DNA of 64,000 nt from RGIG3002 sp045546775 (GTDB taxonomy: Bacteria > Bacillota > Clostridia > Lachnospirales > Lachnospiraceae), in contig JAZQDM010000063.1 in the NCBI GenBank assembly GCA_045546775.1, positions 1 to 64,000 of the forward strand, read 5' to 3'. Positions within the stretch are counted from its first letter, which is position 1; each line of letters opens with the position of its first letter. The notes beneath the pieces were generated by a model that worked only from the letters and a program-made list of their open reading frames with translations, made no database searches and had not been told where the DNA came from. This document shows positions 17,664-25,972 of this stretch, in pieces. The position numbers were made by a program, and so were the translations under genes.

Positions 17664-20600
17664 ATGCGTGCGTTAACCGCCCCTTTGCAGGAATTAGGAG
17701 CCTACACGGATATAAAAGACAGTCTGAAAAAAGGAACAGGTAGTCTTTTGTTGACCGGGTGTGTAGATTCTCAAAAACTACATATTGTGAACGGATTAAG
17801 CGATGGTTTTAAATACAAAGTCATCGTTACTTTTAGTGAATTAAAGGCAAAAGAGCTGTATGAAGATTATAAGTTTTATGATAAAAATGTGCGTGTTTAT
17901 CCGGCAAAGGATTTGATTTTTTATCAGGCGGACGTGCATGGGAATCAGCTTGTCACGGAACGTATCAAGTGTCTTCGTCGTGTTATGGAAAATAGGCCCA
18001 CGACTATTATCACTACTTTTTCTGCACTTATGGCGCCGCAAGTGCCGCTTTCGGTTATGGAAGAAAATGTGATAGCCATTAGCAGGGGCAAAGAAGTGGA
18101 TGAACGTCAGCTTGCCAAAAAACTTGTGGAAATGGGTTATGAGAAAAACTATCAAGTGGAAGCACCGGGACAATTTTCCATACGTGGCGGAATTGTGGAT
18201 GTTTTTGACTTGACGGAGGAAAATCCGTATCGTATCGAGCTTTGGGGCGAGGAAGTGGATTCCATTCGTAGTTTTGATATATTAAGCCAGCGGTCTATTG
18301 AAAAATTGGAATCGATTCATATTTATCCGGCTACGGAATTGATTTTGACGCAGGAACAGCTGCAGGCAGGGATGAAAAAAATTGAAAAGGAAGCTGCAAC
18401 GTGTGAAAAAACATTGCGCGAGCAGTTCAAAACCGAGGAGGCTGCCCGGATTCATACGCAGGTAAAAGAATTAAAAGAGCAAGTGTTTGAATTCAAAGCG
18501 TTAGTAAATCTGGAAAGTTATATTCACTATTTCTTTGAAGAAACAGCTACCTTTTTGGATATTTTACAAAAACGTAATTGTATTGTTTTCGTGGATGAGC
18601 CGGCAAGAGTGCGGGAACATGCACAGGCAGTGGAAGAAGAGTTTAAAGATAGTATGATGCATCGTCTGGAAAAGGGGTATGTTTTGCCCGGTCAGACGAC
18701 TCTTTTGCATGCGGTAGACAAAGTGGCGGCAAAGATGCAAAAAAGCAACGTAATCAGTGTTGCCATGTTGGATATGAAAAATCCGATTGTGAAAGCAGAT
18801 AAAAAATTTAGTGTCGATGCCAGAAGTATGTCTTCTTATAACAGTAGTTTTGAAGAGCTTGTGAAGGATTTGAAACGATACAAAAAGAGCGGATATCGGG
18901 TTTTGTTGTTGTCCGGTTCCAGAACGAGAGCCAAACGACTTGCGGATGATTTGCGGCAGCAGGAATTGACTGCTTTTTATACGGAAAATCCGGATAGGGA
19001 GATTTTGCCCGGCGAAATTATGACGTTTTACGGTAGGGTGTTAAAGGGATTTGAATATCCCATGCTCAAATTTGTAGTCATTGCCGAGAGCGATATTTTC
19101 GGAACGGAAAAGAAAAAGAAGAAGAAAAAGAAAGTTTACGAAGGACAGAAAATTAATGACTTTTCGGAATTGAAAGTCGGGGACTATGTGGTGCACGAAA
19201 ACCATGGACTCGGTATTTACAAAGGTATCGAAAAAGTGGAAGTGGAAAAAGTAGTCAAAGATTATTTAAAAATCGAATACCGGGACGGCGGTAATTTGTA
19301 TATTCTTGCAACCGGACTTGATGTCATACAAAAATATGCGTCTGCAGATGCAAAGCGGCCCAAACTAAACAAGCTGGGAACTCAGGAATGGAACAAAACA
19401 AAGACAAAGGTGCGTGGAGCGGTAAACGAAGTGGCCAAAGATTTGGTGGAGCTCTACGCAGTAAGACAACAAAAAGAGGGTTTCCGGTTTGGCAAAGATA
19501 CCGTTTGGCAAAAAGAGTTTGAAGAGATGTTTCCGTTTGAGGAAACAGACGACCAGATGAGTGCCATTGAAGCCACAAAGAAAGATATGGAAAGCAGCAA
19601 GATTATGGACCGGCTTATTTGTGGTGATGTGGGATACGGCAAGACGGAAATTGCCATTCGTGCTGCCTTTAAGGCAATTCAGGAAGGGAAACAGGTTGTC
19701 TTTCTTGTGCCTACAACGATTCTTGCCCAACAGCATTACAATACATTTGTGCAACGTATGAAGGAGTTTCCGGTACGCGTGGATTTGCTTTCCAGATTCC
19801 GCACTGCAAGCGAACAAAAAAAGACTATTCAGGACTTGAAGAAGGGATTTGTTGACATTGTTATCGGCACACACCGTGTGTTGTCCAAGGATGTGGAGTT
19901 TAAAGATTTGGGACTTCTGATCATTGATGAAGAACAGCGGTTTGGAGTGACTCATAAAGAAAAAATCAAAAAAATGAAAGATGATGTGGATGTGCTTACG
20001 TTGACGGCAACACCGATTCCGCGAACGCTCCATATGAGTCTTGTAGGTATCCGTGATATGAGTGTGCTGGAGGAAGCACCAAACGACCGAATGCCGATAC
20101 AGACATATGTAATGGAATACAACGAGGAAATGGTACGAGAGGCCGTTTCCAGAGAACTTGCCAGAAACGGACAGGTGTATTATGTTTACAACCGTGTCAA
20201 CAATATTGCGGATGTGGCGGCAAGAGTGCAGGCACTTGTGCCGGAAGCCAATGTGGCGTTTGCGCACGGGCAGATGAAAGAACAGGAGCTGGAACGCATC
20301 ATGTACGATTTTATCAACGGAGAAATCGATGTGCTTGTATCCACTACCATTATCGAGACCGGATTGGATATTTCCAATGCAAACACTATGATTATCCACG
20401 ATTCCGACAATATGGGACTGTCGCAGCTTTACCAGCTTAGAGGGCGTGTCGGGCGTTCTAACCGGAATGCGTATGCATTTTTGATGTATAAACGGGATAA
20501 GATGTTAAAGGAAGTTGCAGAGAAGCGTTTGCAGGCAATCCGCGAATTTACGGATTTGGGCAGCGGATTTAAAATTGCGATGCGTGATTTGGAAATACGA

Positions 20601-21194
20601 GGTGCCGGTAATCTTCTTGGCCAAAAACAACATGGTCACATGGAAGCGGTAGGATATGATCTGTATTGTAAAATGCTGAATGAGGCCGTAAAAAGTATGA
20701 AAGGCATTACAACAATCGAAGATTTCACCACGACAATTGACTTGGATGTAGATGCCTATATTCCGCCAACCTATATCGTAAACGAAGTGCAAAAACTGGA
20801 TATTTATAAAAGAATTGCCGGAATTGAAAATGATGCGGAAAGTCAGGATATGAAGGAAGAACTTTTGGACCGTTTTGGCGAAATACCAAAATCGGTGGAT
20901 AATTTGCTGCGCATTGCATTGATTCGTGTAAAGGCACACAAAATTTATTTGTCGGAAGTGAAGGGGCGAAGGGAAGAAATTAAGTTCATATTCCGCCCGC
21001 AAGCCAATATCCGGATAGAAAAAATTCCGCAACTTTTGCAACAGCACAAAGGAAAATTAAGTTTTATGGCAAAAGGGGATCCGTGTTTTGTTTACCGTTA
21101 CAAAAAATTCGGAGTGGTAGAAAAAGACGCAGAAAAGTTGCTCGAATTGACGGAGACTCTTTTGGAAAATATGGAAGAAGTATTATGTGAATAG
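17664..21194 (+). CDS. mfd: transcription-repair coupling factor
   Basis: Mfd removes RNA polymerase stalled at DNA lesions and recruits UvrA. The 1176-residue protein has the UvrB-like N-terminal domains (for example FSIRGGIVDVFDL near residue 170), a RID/CarD-type domain (VGDYVVHENHGLGIYKGIEK, about residues 505-525), then a RecG-like translocase with GDVGYGKTEIAIRAAF, VIGTHRVLS, IIDEEQRFGV, LTATPIPRTLHMS, and the motif VI region QLRGRVGRSNRNAYA. The C-terminal TRCF domain is present, so length is normal. A run of eight lysines (residues about 483-490) forms the linker before the RID domain. The ribosome binding site is GGAGG. Confidence 0.97.
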   Translation: MRALTAPLQELGAYTDIKDSLKKGTGSLLLTGCVDSQKLHIVNGLSDGFKYKVIVTFSELKAKELYEDYKFYDKNVRVYPAKDLIFYQADVHGNQLVTERIKCLRRVMENRPTTIITTFSALMAPQVPLSVMEENVIAISRGKEVDERQLAKKLVEMGYEKNYQVEAPGQFSIRGGIVDVFDLTEENPYRIELWGEEVDSIRSFDILSQRSIEKLESIHIYPATELILTQEQLQAGMKKIEKEAATCEKTLREQFKTEEAARIHTQVKELKEQVFEFKALVNLESYIHYFFEETATFLDILQKRNCIVFVDEPARVREHAQAVEEEFKDSMMHRLEKGYVLPGQTTLLHAVDKVAAKMQKSNVISVAMLDMKNPIVKADKKFSVDARSMSSYNSSFEELVKDLKRYKKSGYRVLLLSGSRTRAKRLADDLRQQELTAFYTENPDREILPGEIMTFYGRVLKGFEYPMLKFVVIAESDIFGTEKKKKKKKKVYEGQKINDFSELKVGDYVVHENHGLGIYKGIEKVEVEKVVKDYLKIEYRDGGNLYILATGLDVIQKYASADAKRPKLNKLGTQEWNKTKTKVRGAVNEVAKDLVELYAVRQQKEGFRFGKDTVWQKEFEEMFPFEETDDQMSAIEATKKDMESSKIMDRLICGDVGYGKTEIAIRAAFKAIQEGKQVVFLVPTTILAQQHYNTFVQRMKEFPVRVDLLSRFRTASEQKKTIQDLKKGFVDIVIGTHRVLSKDVEFKDLGLLIIDEEQRFGVTHKEKIKKMKDDVDVLTLTATPIPRTLHMSLVGIRDMSVLEEAPNDRMPIQTYVMEYNEEMVREAVSRELARNGQVYYVYNRVNNIADVAARVQALVPEANVAFAHGQMKEQELERIMYDFINGEIDVLVSTTIIETGLDISNANTMIIHDSDNMGLSQLYQLRGRVGRSNRNAYAFLMYKRDKMLKEVAEKRLQAIREFTDLGSGFKIAMRDLEIRGAGNLLGQKQHGHMEAVGYDLYCKMLNEAVKSMKGITTIEDFTTTIDLDVDAYIPPTYIVNEVQKLDIYKRIAGIENDAESQDMKEELLDRFGEIPKSVDNLLRIALIRVKAHKIYLSEVKGRREEIKFIFRPQANIRIEKIPQLLQQHKGKLSFMAKGDPCFVYRYKKFGVVEKDAEKLLELTETLLENMEEVLCE

Positions 21195-21219
21195 TCCGTT
21201 TTTTTGGACAGAAAAAATG

Positions 21220-21268
21220 TTACCTTCTAATCAGAACAAAAACATAGTTCTGAAAGGAAGGTAATTTT
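21220..21268 (+). promoter_or_regulatory. hairpin over the ribosome binding site of a 37-aa ORF
   Basis: TTACCTTC (21220-21227) pairs with GAAGGTAA (21257-21264), and CAGAAC (21232-21237) pairs with GTTCTG (21247-21252), with four-base internal loops (TAAT/AAAG) and a nine-base apical loop. The right side includes the Shine-Dalgarno AAAGGAAGG of the small ORF. Because TTTTT follows, it may also act as a weak mfd terminator. Confidence 0.65.
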
Positions 21269-21269
21269 T

Positions 21270-21383
21270 ATGCGTGGATATTATATTGAAAGTGGTTATA
21301 TGGGATATGTAGATAATAAATATATGCTATTTGCATGTGAGGAGGATTATGTTGATTACATTTCATCCTCAAGCATGCGATAG
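21270..21383 (+). CDS. small ORF, 37 aa, aromatic-rich
   Basis: The ORF starts six bases after AAAGGAAGG and encodes MRGYYIESGYMGYVDNKY then MLFACEEDYVDYISSS. The GYMGYVDNKYMLFA portion (tyrosine-rich, then an acidic tail) reminds me of short hypothetical proteins seen in Lachnospiraceae, but I cannot verify this. The last 28 bases overlap the 3' end of the response regulator gene on the opposite strand. It was judged real from its ribosome binding site and from the structured leader. Function unknown. Confidence 0.55.
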   Translation: MRGYYIESGYMGYVDNKYMLFACEEDYVDYISSSSMR

Positions 21384-22066
21384 CCGATTCCTATTTCAGT
21401 AAATACATATACCGGTTCTGCCGGATTCTCTTCAATTTTTCTTCGGATGTTTGCCATGTTTACGCGAAGAATCTGGTTGTTGCTATCGTCCGCATAAGGC
21501 CCCCATATTTCTCCGATAATATAGGAGTAGGTGAGTACTTTGCCGGAATTTTTTGCAAGAAGAGAGAGTAATTTGTATTCTATCTGAGTTAAATGGATTT
21601 CTGTTCCATTTACTGATACAATTCTTTTCTCAAAGTCTAAAACAAGTCCTTTGGATTGATATGGTCTTGCATAGAGAGAACTGTCTTTTGAAAGACGGTT
21701 GCTGTGACGAATGGATGTGCGTATGCGTGCCATCAGTTCTGAACCGCCGAATGGCTTTGTAATATAGTCGTCTGCACCGGCATCAAGAGCATCTACTTTT
21801 TCGTGCTCTTGTGTTCTGGCAGAAATTACAATAATCGGAACACTGGACCAAGTGCGCACTTGTTTGATGATGTCCATCCCATCCATGTCAGGGAGTCCTA
21901 AGTCTAATAAAATAATATCAGGGCATTGTGAGGTAATAATGCCAAGGCCCTCGCTTCCTGTATTTGCAACGGTCAATTTGTAATCAGGAGTTTTGAGTGA
22001 TGTGGCCACAAAATTACAAATATTGTCTTCATCTTCTATTAAAACAATTGAAATCTTAGGATTCAT
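21356..22066 (-). CDS. OmpR-family response regulator, KdpE-like
   Basis: The 236-residue protein has a receiver domain (IVLIEDEDNICNFV, phospho-acceptor in LLDLGLPDMDGMD, conserved Lys in DYITKPFGGSELMARI) and a C-terminal winged-helix DNA-binding domain (TQIEYKLLSLLAKNSGKVLT, then ILRVNMANIRRKIEENP). The layout is that of KdpE. I start at the ATG 22066, which follows GGAGGAACC; it overlaps the end of the kinase gene by 11 bases, so the two are translationally coupled. No kdpFABC potassium pump genes are seen, so the regulated genes are elsewhere or different. The gene's 3' end overlaps the 37-aa ORF. Confidence 0.92.
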   Translation of the reverse strand: MNPKISIVLIEDEDNICNFVATSLKTPDYKLTVANTGSEGLGIITSQCPDIILLDLGLPDMDGMDIIKQVRTWSSVPIIVISARTQEHEKVDALDAGADDYITKPFGGSELMARIRTSIRHSNRLSKDSSLYARPYQSKGLVLDFEKRIVSVNGTEIHLTQIEYKLLSLLAKNSGKVLTYSYIIGEIWGPYADDSNNQILRVNMANIRRKIEENPAEPVYVFTEIGIGYRMLEDEM

Positions 22067-23168
22067 AATCCGGTTCCTCCTTCGGTAATGTAAATATAAA
22101 TTCGGCGCCACGGTCATGGTTTTTTGCTTCTATTGTGCCGTTGTGTGCTACAATAATTGTTTTGCATATGGATAGTCCAATCCCCATTCCTTTATGGGAA
22201 TCCTGCACTTCGCTTGGTCTAAAGTCTGAGCCGTCAAAAATAGTGGCAATCTTTTCTTCAGAAATTCCTGTTCCAAAATCTTTCACAGAAAAAGCAACGT
22301 GTTTTGGATGGTCTGTTACAGTAAATTCGATAGGAAGTTCGCTGTTTGCATGTACTGCGGCATTTTGTAAGAGGTTGATAATAACCTGCTCAATCAGCAT
22401 GGCATCCATTGGTAGAAGTATGTAGTCATCCGGAATAGCTACTTGCACAGCAACTTCGGGAAGTCTTTTGCGGAAACGAGAAAGAGCTTCGCCAACAACT
22501 TCTTCCACGGCTTCCGATTCGGTTTTAACCCTCATCGTGTTGGTGCGGATTCGTGTAACAGAGAGAAGATTTTCTACCATATTGAGTAACCAGTTTGAGT
22601 CATCGTGTATACGTTGTACAATTTCTAATTTTTCGAATTCGTTTAAGATATCTTTGTTTTCAATGTAGGCGGAGCTGTTACCGATAATGCCGGTAAGGGG
22701 TGTTCGCAAGTCATGGGAGACAGCGCGTAAAAGATTGGCGCGCATTTTTTCTTTTTCGGCCTCCATTAATTGTTTTTCATGTTCTGCTAAAAGAACAGCC
22801 TGCTTTTTTAAATGTGTTGTCATGGTGCTTACACTGATGGAAACAGCAAGCATGCAAAGAAAAGTGAGCGGATAACCACTCAGAGTAAAATTTAATGCGG
22901 AATACGGATAGGTAAACCAGTAGTTAATAAAAATAACGCCTATCAAAGAAGAAAGTATTCCGCAAAAATAACCATTTGTAAAACGGGCAATCAAAATGAG
23001 GGCTACCACTTGAATAAGTGCTATTTTTACAGAGTTATCTGTAGAAACTTGAAAGAATACAGAAGAACACAAAATAGCAATAATTTCAAAAAAAATAGTA
23101 ATAGTTAAGTTCTTAATTATTGGGTGTCTGTGCAAAATTATTTTTAATTTATCGAGAAAAGTCCTCAT
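22056..23168 (-). CDS. sensor histidine kinase, KdpD C-terminal type with DUF4118-like membrane domain
   Basis: The 370-residue protein has four membrane spans in residues about 18-110 (for example LTITIFFEIIAILCSSVFF and ALIQVVALILIARF), matching the DUF4118 membrane unit of KdpD. It then has the HisKA box LLRAVSHDLRTPLTGIIGNS, the N box IINLLQNAAVHA, G1 FSVKDFGTGI, and G2 GMGIGLSICK. The large N-terminal KdpD and Usp cytoplasmic domains of full KdpD are missing. It therefore senses through the membrane part only. It is followed by its response regulator and is probably the first gene of the pair. Confidence 0.92.
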   Translation of the reverse strand: MRTFLDKLKIILHRHPIIKNLTITIFFEIIAILCSSVFFQVSTDNSVKIALIQVVALILIARFTNGYFCGILSSLIGVIFINYWFTYPYSALNFTLSGYPLTFLCMLAVSISVSTMTTHLKKQAVLLAEHEKQLMEAEKEKMRANLLRAVSHDLRTPLTGIIGNSSAYIENKDILNEFEKLEIVQRIHDDSNWLLNMVENLLSVTRIRTNTMRVKTESEAVEEVVGEALSRFRKRLPEVAVQVAIPDDYILLPMDAMLIEQVIINLLQNAAVHANSELPIEFTVTDHPKHVAFSVKDFGTGISEEKIATIFDGSDFRPSEVQDSHKGMGIGLSICKTIIVAHNGTIEAKNHDRGAEFIFTLPKEEPDYES

Positions 23169-23293
23169 AAAAAGTGTTAATAATTCCTTTCATGCCTTTT
23201 TTTGCATTATAGCTTTTTTGACTTCAATATTCAATGAATCTATGTTAAGATGGCGTTAAAATATAATTTAGTATGAAAGTGAGGAATACATGT

Positions 23294-23779
23294 ATGGAAA
23301 TTAATTTGGAAAAAAGCAGCTATGCAGAGAAAGCAATGAATCTGTTTAAGGAAGGATACAATTGTTCACAGGCAGTATTTCTTGCGTTTGAAGATAAATA
23401 TAACATTGACCGTCAAACTGCACTTAGGTTAAGTTCATCTTTTGGCGGCGGCATGGGGCGTTTGCGTGAAGTATGCGGAGCGGTTTCCGGCATGTTTATG
23501 GTTGCAGGCGTCCTGTATGGATACGAGGATGCAAAAGATTTTGAAGGCAAGAAAGAACATTATGAGAGAATCCAACAACTTGCAAGAGAGTATGAAGCAC
23601 GCAACGGTTCTATAGTGTGCAGGGAACTTCTTGGTCTTGGAGCGGGAAAAGATACACCGGTTCCGGAAAAAAGAACAGACAATTACTACAAGAAACGTCC
23701 CTGCGTGGAGCTGGTGGGGGTAGCGGCCACCATCATGGAACAGTACATACAAGAATATGAGGAAAAACAGGTAAAATAA
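23294..23779 (+). CDS. C_GCAxxG_C_C family protein
   Basis: The 161-residue protein fits the family named for its Cys pattern: YNCSQAVFLAF near residue 25, EVCGAVSGMFMVAG near 60, a Cys in VCRELLG, and CVELVGVAA near the C-terminus. Members are often thought to bind a metal or redox cofactor or be involved in redox chemistry; the role is not established. The ATG at 23294 follows GTGAGGA by nine bases; a longer start at 23273 lacks a site. It is a stand-alone gene divergent from the two-component pair. Confidence 0.85.
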   Translation: MEINLEKSSYAEKAMNLFKEGYNCSQAVFLAFEDKYNIDRQTALRLSSSFGGGMGRLREVCGAVSGMFMVAGVLYGYEDAKDFEGKKEHYERIQQLAREYEARNGSIVCRELLGLGAGKDTPVPEKRTDNYYKKRPCVELVGVAATIMEQYIQEYEEKQVK

Positions 23780-23787
23780 TAAAAAAT

Positions 23788-23839
23788 ATTGACAAAAACC
23801 GTAAAAAATGTTTTATTTTGTAAGGTAAAACGTTATAAT
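23788..23839 (+). promoter_or_regulatory. promoter region of the GGDEF-EAL gene
   Basis: A TTGACA lies at 23789-23794 with a TTTATT-like -10 after 17 bases, and a perfect TATAAT at 23834-23839 lacks a good -35. I cannot decide which is used. Confidence 0.45.
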
Positions 23840-23930
23840 ATACATTGGGGATATGGATAGTGATTTACTCGAAAATGCTTGAAGCTAAGTGTATTTGTAA
23901 GGGGTGCGTTTCTAAAGGGAGGCATTACGA

Positions 23931-25730
23931 ATGTTTAATCGTCGCGAAATGAAGTTTATGAAAGATGCATACAGAGTGATTATTTATGCAGCAGTTGCGG
24001 TGCATCTTGTTTTAGCGATGCTTTTTCATGCAGTTGGACTGTATGAAATTGTACCGTACAATATAGCGCTTATTATGTTTTATATTGTTATGGTTTATTT
24101 GGTGGAGCGGGAATACTACAAAGTAGTTTTTATTCTCATGCATTTGGAAGTTGCTGTGTTTGCTATTTCGCATACGCTGCTGTTGGGGTGGGAGTATGGT
24201 TTTTCCCAATATTTTGTGGCGATGATGGTGCTTGTGTATTATATTCCGTTTAAAAAGCGATACGCTACGGTGCTTGTTGCAGCAGCTGAAATGACAGCGT
24301 ATACGCTTTTGGCTATATTTACGATGGATAAGACACCATGGATGAGTATAGGACCTGAAGTAAAAATGGTTTTATCAAGGTTGGAACTGATGAACTCCTT
24401 GCTTTGTCTGGGAATTATCTTGTTGGGAGCACTCTTTTCCAGAGTTTCCCTGTCAACTATGAAGGAATATCAGTACCGTTTTATTTATGATGATTTGACC
24501 GGATTATACCGCAGAGATTATTTTATGCAACGTGTGCGGGAAGTGTTGGACAGTACACCGGATCAGGACTATTATCTGCTTTGCACGGATATTGCTGAAT
24601 TCAAAATTTATAATGAATTATATGGTAGAGACAGAGGGGACGAAGTACTGAAGGCGCACGCTGATTTGATGATTGAAATCAAAGACAGTCTTGCTGTGTA
24701 CGGACGCTTGGAAGGTGACGTATTCGGAATGCTTCTTCCGGCGGAATATTTTAGTGAAAAAGCAGCCAAAAGATATAATGGCGAGTTACAAAAAATGTTC
24801 TCAGATGACAACTACCGAATGAATATCCATGTTGGAGCATACAAAATTACGGATCGGAATGAGCCGGTTACTGACATGTATGAGAAAGTGCGTATTGCCA
24901 TTGACAGTATACGCGAAGCGTATGAGATCGATTTTGTATTGTATCAGGACAGCATGCTTGAAAAAATTACAGAAGAGCGGAAACTCATCGGTGAGTTTAG
25001 TTATGCGCTTGCAAACAATCAGTTTGTTGTATATTATCAGCCACAGACGCACAAGGATGGCAAAGTCATTGGTGCAGAGGCATTGGTTCGTTGGAATCAT
25101 CCAAGAAGAGGACTTTTGGCTCCGGGCAAATTTTTGCCGGTTTATGAGCAGACCGGTTTTGTGAGTGAATTGGATTTGTTTGTGTGGCGTGAAGTTGCAA
25201 AAACGCTAAAAAAATGGAAAGATATGGGGCGCGATGACTTGTACGTATCCATAAATCTTTCTGCAAAAGATTTTGAGTATTTGGATATATACACAGTTAT
25301 TACAGAACTTGTGGCAGAATATGAAATCAGCCCGCGCAATCTGAAATTAGAGATTACCGAAACGGTTATGATGGAAGATATGGAGAGCAAGTGGAGTTTG
25401 TTTGCAAAATTGCAGGCGCTTGGGTTTGAAATCGAGATTGACGATTTTGGTACAGGCTATTCTTCTTTAAATACGTTAAAAGATATCTGTGCAGATGTTC
25501 TGAAATTGGATATGGAATTTATCAGAAAATCAGCGCATGCGGACCGCAGTGAAGCTATCATCAAAAATGTGGTAAAGCTTTCGGATAAACTCGGAATGCG
25601 GGTTATTGTAGAAGGTGTGGAGCACGAAGAGCAGTTGAACAATTTAGATGATATGGGATGTAATATCTTTCAGGGATATTATTTCTCACAGCCGATTCCG
25701 GTGGAAGAATTTGAACAACAATATTTATAA
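23931..25730 (+). CDS. membrane GGDEF-EAL protein, predicted c-di-GMP phosphodiesterase
   Basis: The 599-residue protein has about five to six membrane spans (residues 12-180), a GGDEF domain (about 185-330) and an EAL domain (about 345-595). The GGDEF active-site motif is degenerate: the site reads RLEGDVFGM (residues 259-267), so cyclase activity is unlikely. The EAL domain keeps its key residues: GAEALVRW (Glu383), INLSAKDF, KLEITETVMMED, DDFGTGYSSL, LKLDMEFI and VEGVEHEEQ. I infer a c-di-GMP hydrolase with a GGDEF regulatory unit, signalling at the membrane. A GGGAGG site precedes the ATG. It is a single-gene unit with its own terminator. Confidence 0.92.
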   Translation: MFNRREMKFMKDAYRVIIYAAVAVHLVLAMLFHAVGLYEIVPYNIALIMFYIVMVYLVEREYYKVVFILMHLEVAVFAISHTLLLGWEYGFSQYFVAMMVLVYYIPFKKRYATVLVAAAEMTAYTLLAIFTMDKTPWMSIGPEVKMVLSRLELMNSLLCLGIILLGALFSRVSLSTMKEYQYRFIYDDLTGLYRRDYFMQRVREVLDSTPDQDYYLLCTDIAEFKIYNELYGRDRGDEVLKAHADLMIEIKDSLAVYGRLEGDVFGMLLPAEYFSEKAAKRYNGELQKMFSDDNYRMNIHVGAYKITDRNEPVTDMYEKVRIAIDSIREAYEIDFVLYQDSMLEKITEERKLIGEFSYALANNQFVVYYQPQTHKDGKVIGAEALVRWNHPRRGLLAPGKFLPVYEQTGFVSELDLFVWREVAKTLKKWKDMGRDDLYVSINLSAKDFEYLDIYTVITELVAEYEISPRNLKLEITETVMMEDMESKWSLFAKLQALGFEIEIDDFGTGYSSLNTLKDICADVLKLDMEFIRKSAHADRSEAIIKNVVKLSDKLGMRVIVEGVEHEEQLNNLDDMGCNIFQGYYFSQPIPVEEFEQQYL

Positions 25731-25736
25731 AGAGAG

Positions 25737-25772
25737 ACAGGTTTGTGAGTTGGTTTGCAAACCTGTTTTTTA
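25737..25772 (+). terminator. intrinsic terminator after the GGDEF-EAL gene
   Basis: ACAGGTTTG pairs with CAAACCTGT around a 12-base loop and is followed by TTTTTATTTT. Confidence 0.85.
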
Positions 25773-25843
25773 TTTTGAGTAAGTAACATGTTGCACCGAT
25801 ATATAAAAAGTTTTGTTACAAATAAAAATTTTTCAAAAAACAC

Positions 25844-25871
25844 TTGACACTTATTATTAATATGATAATAT
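25844..25871 (+). promoter_or_regulatory. sigma-A promoter of the acidic lipoprotein gene
   Basis: TTGACA (25844-25849) and TAATAT (25866-25871) with a 16-base spacer. The gene starts about 100 bases downstream. Confidence 0.7.
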
Positions 25872-25972
25872 TAAAAAGAACATAACAAGAACAGAAGCAT
25901 CAAATCAACTATAGTTATTAGACGGATGCTTTGAAATGTATATGTAAATAGAAAGAGAGTGGGGAAATATTT

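Noticed and set aside
19365..20399. 344-residue open frame on the minus strand
   Set aside because: It lies fully inside mfd, antisense, is rich in His, Cys and Phe, and has no ribosome binding site or family motif. It is a shadow of mfd codon use.
23840..23930. c-di-GMP riboswitch ahead of the GGDEF-EAL gene
   Set aside because: The leader was read for GEMM-I and class II patterns and neither was found.
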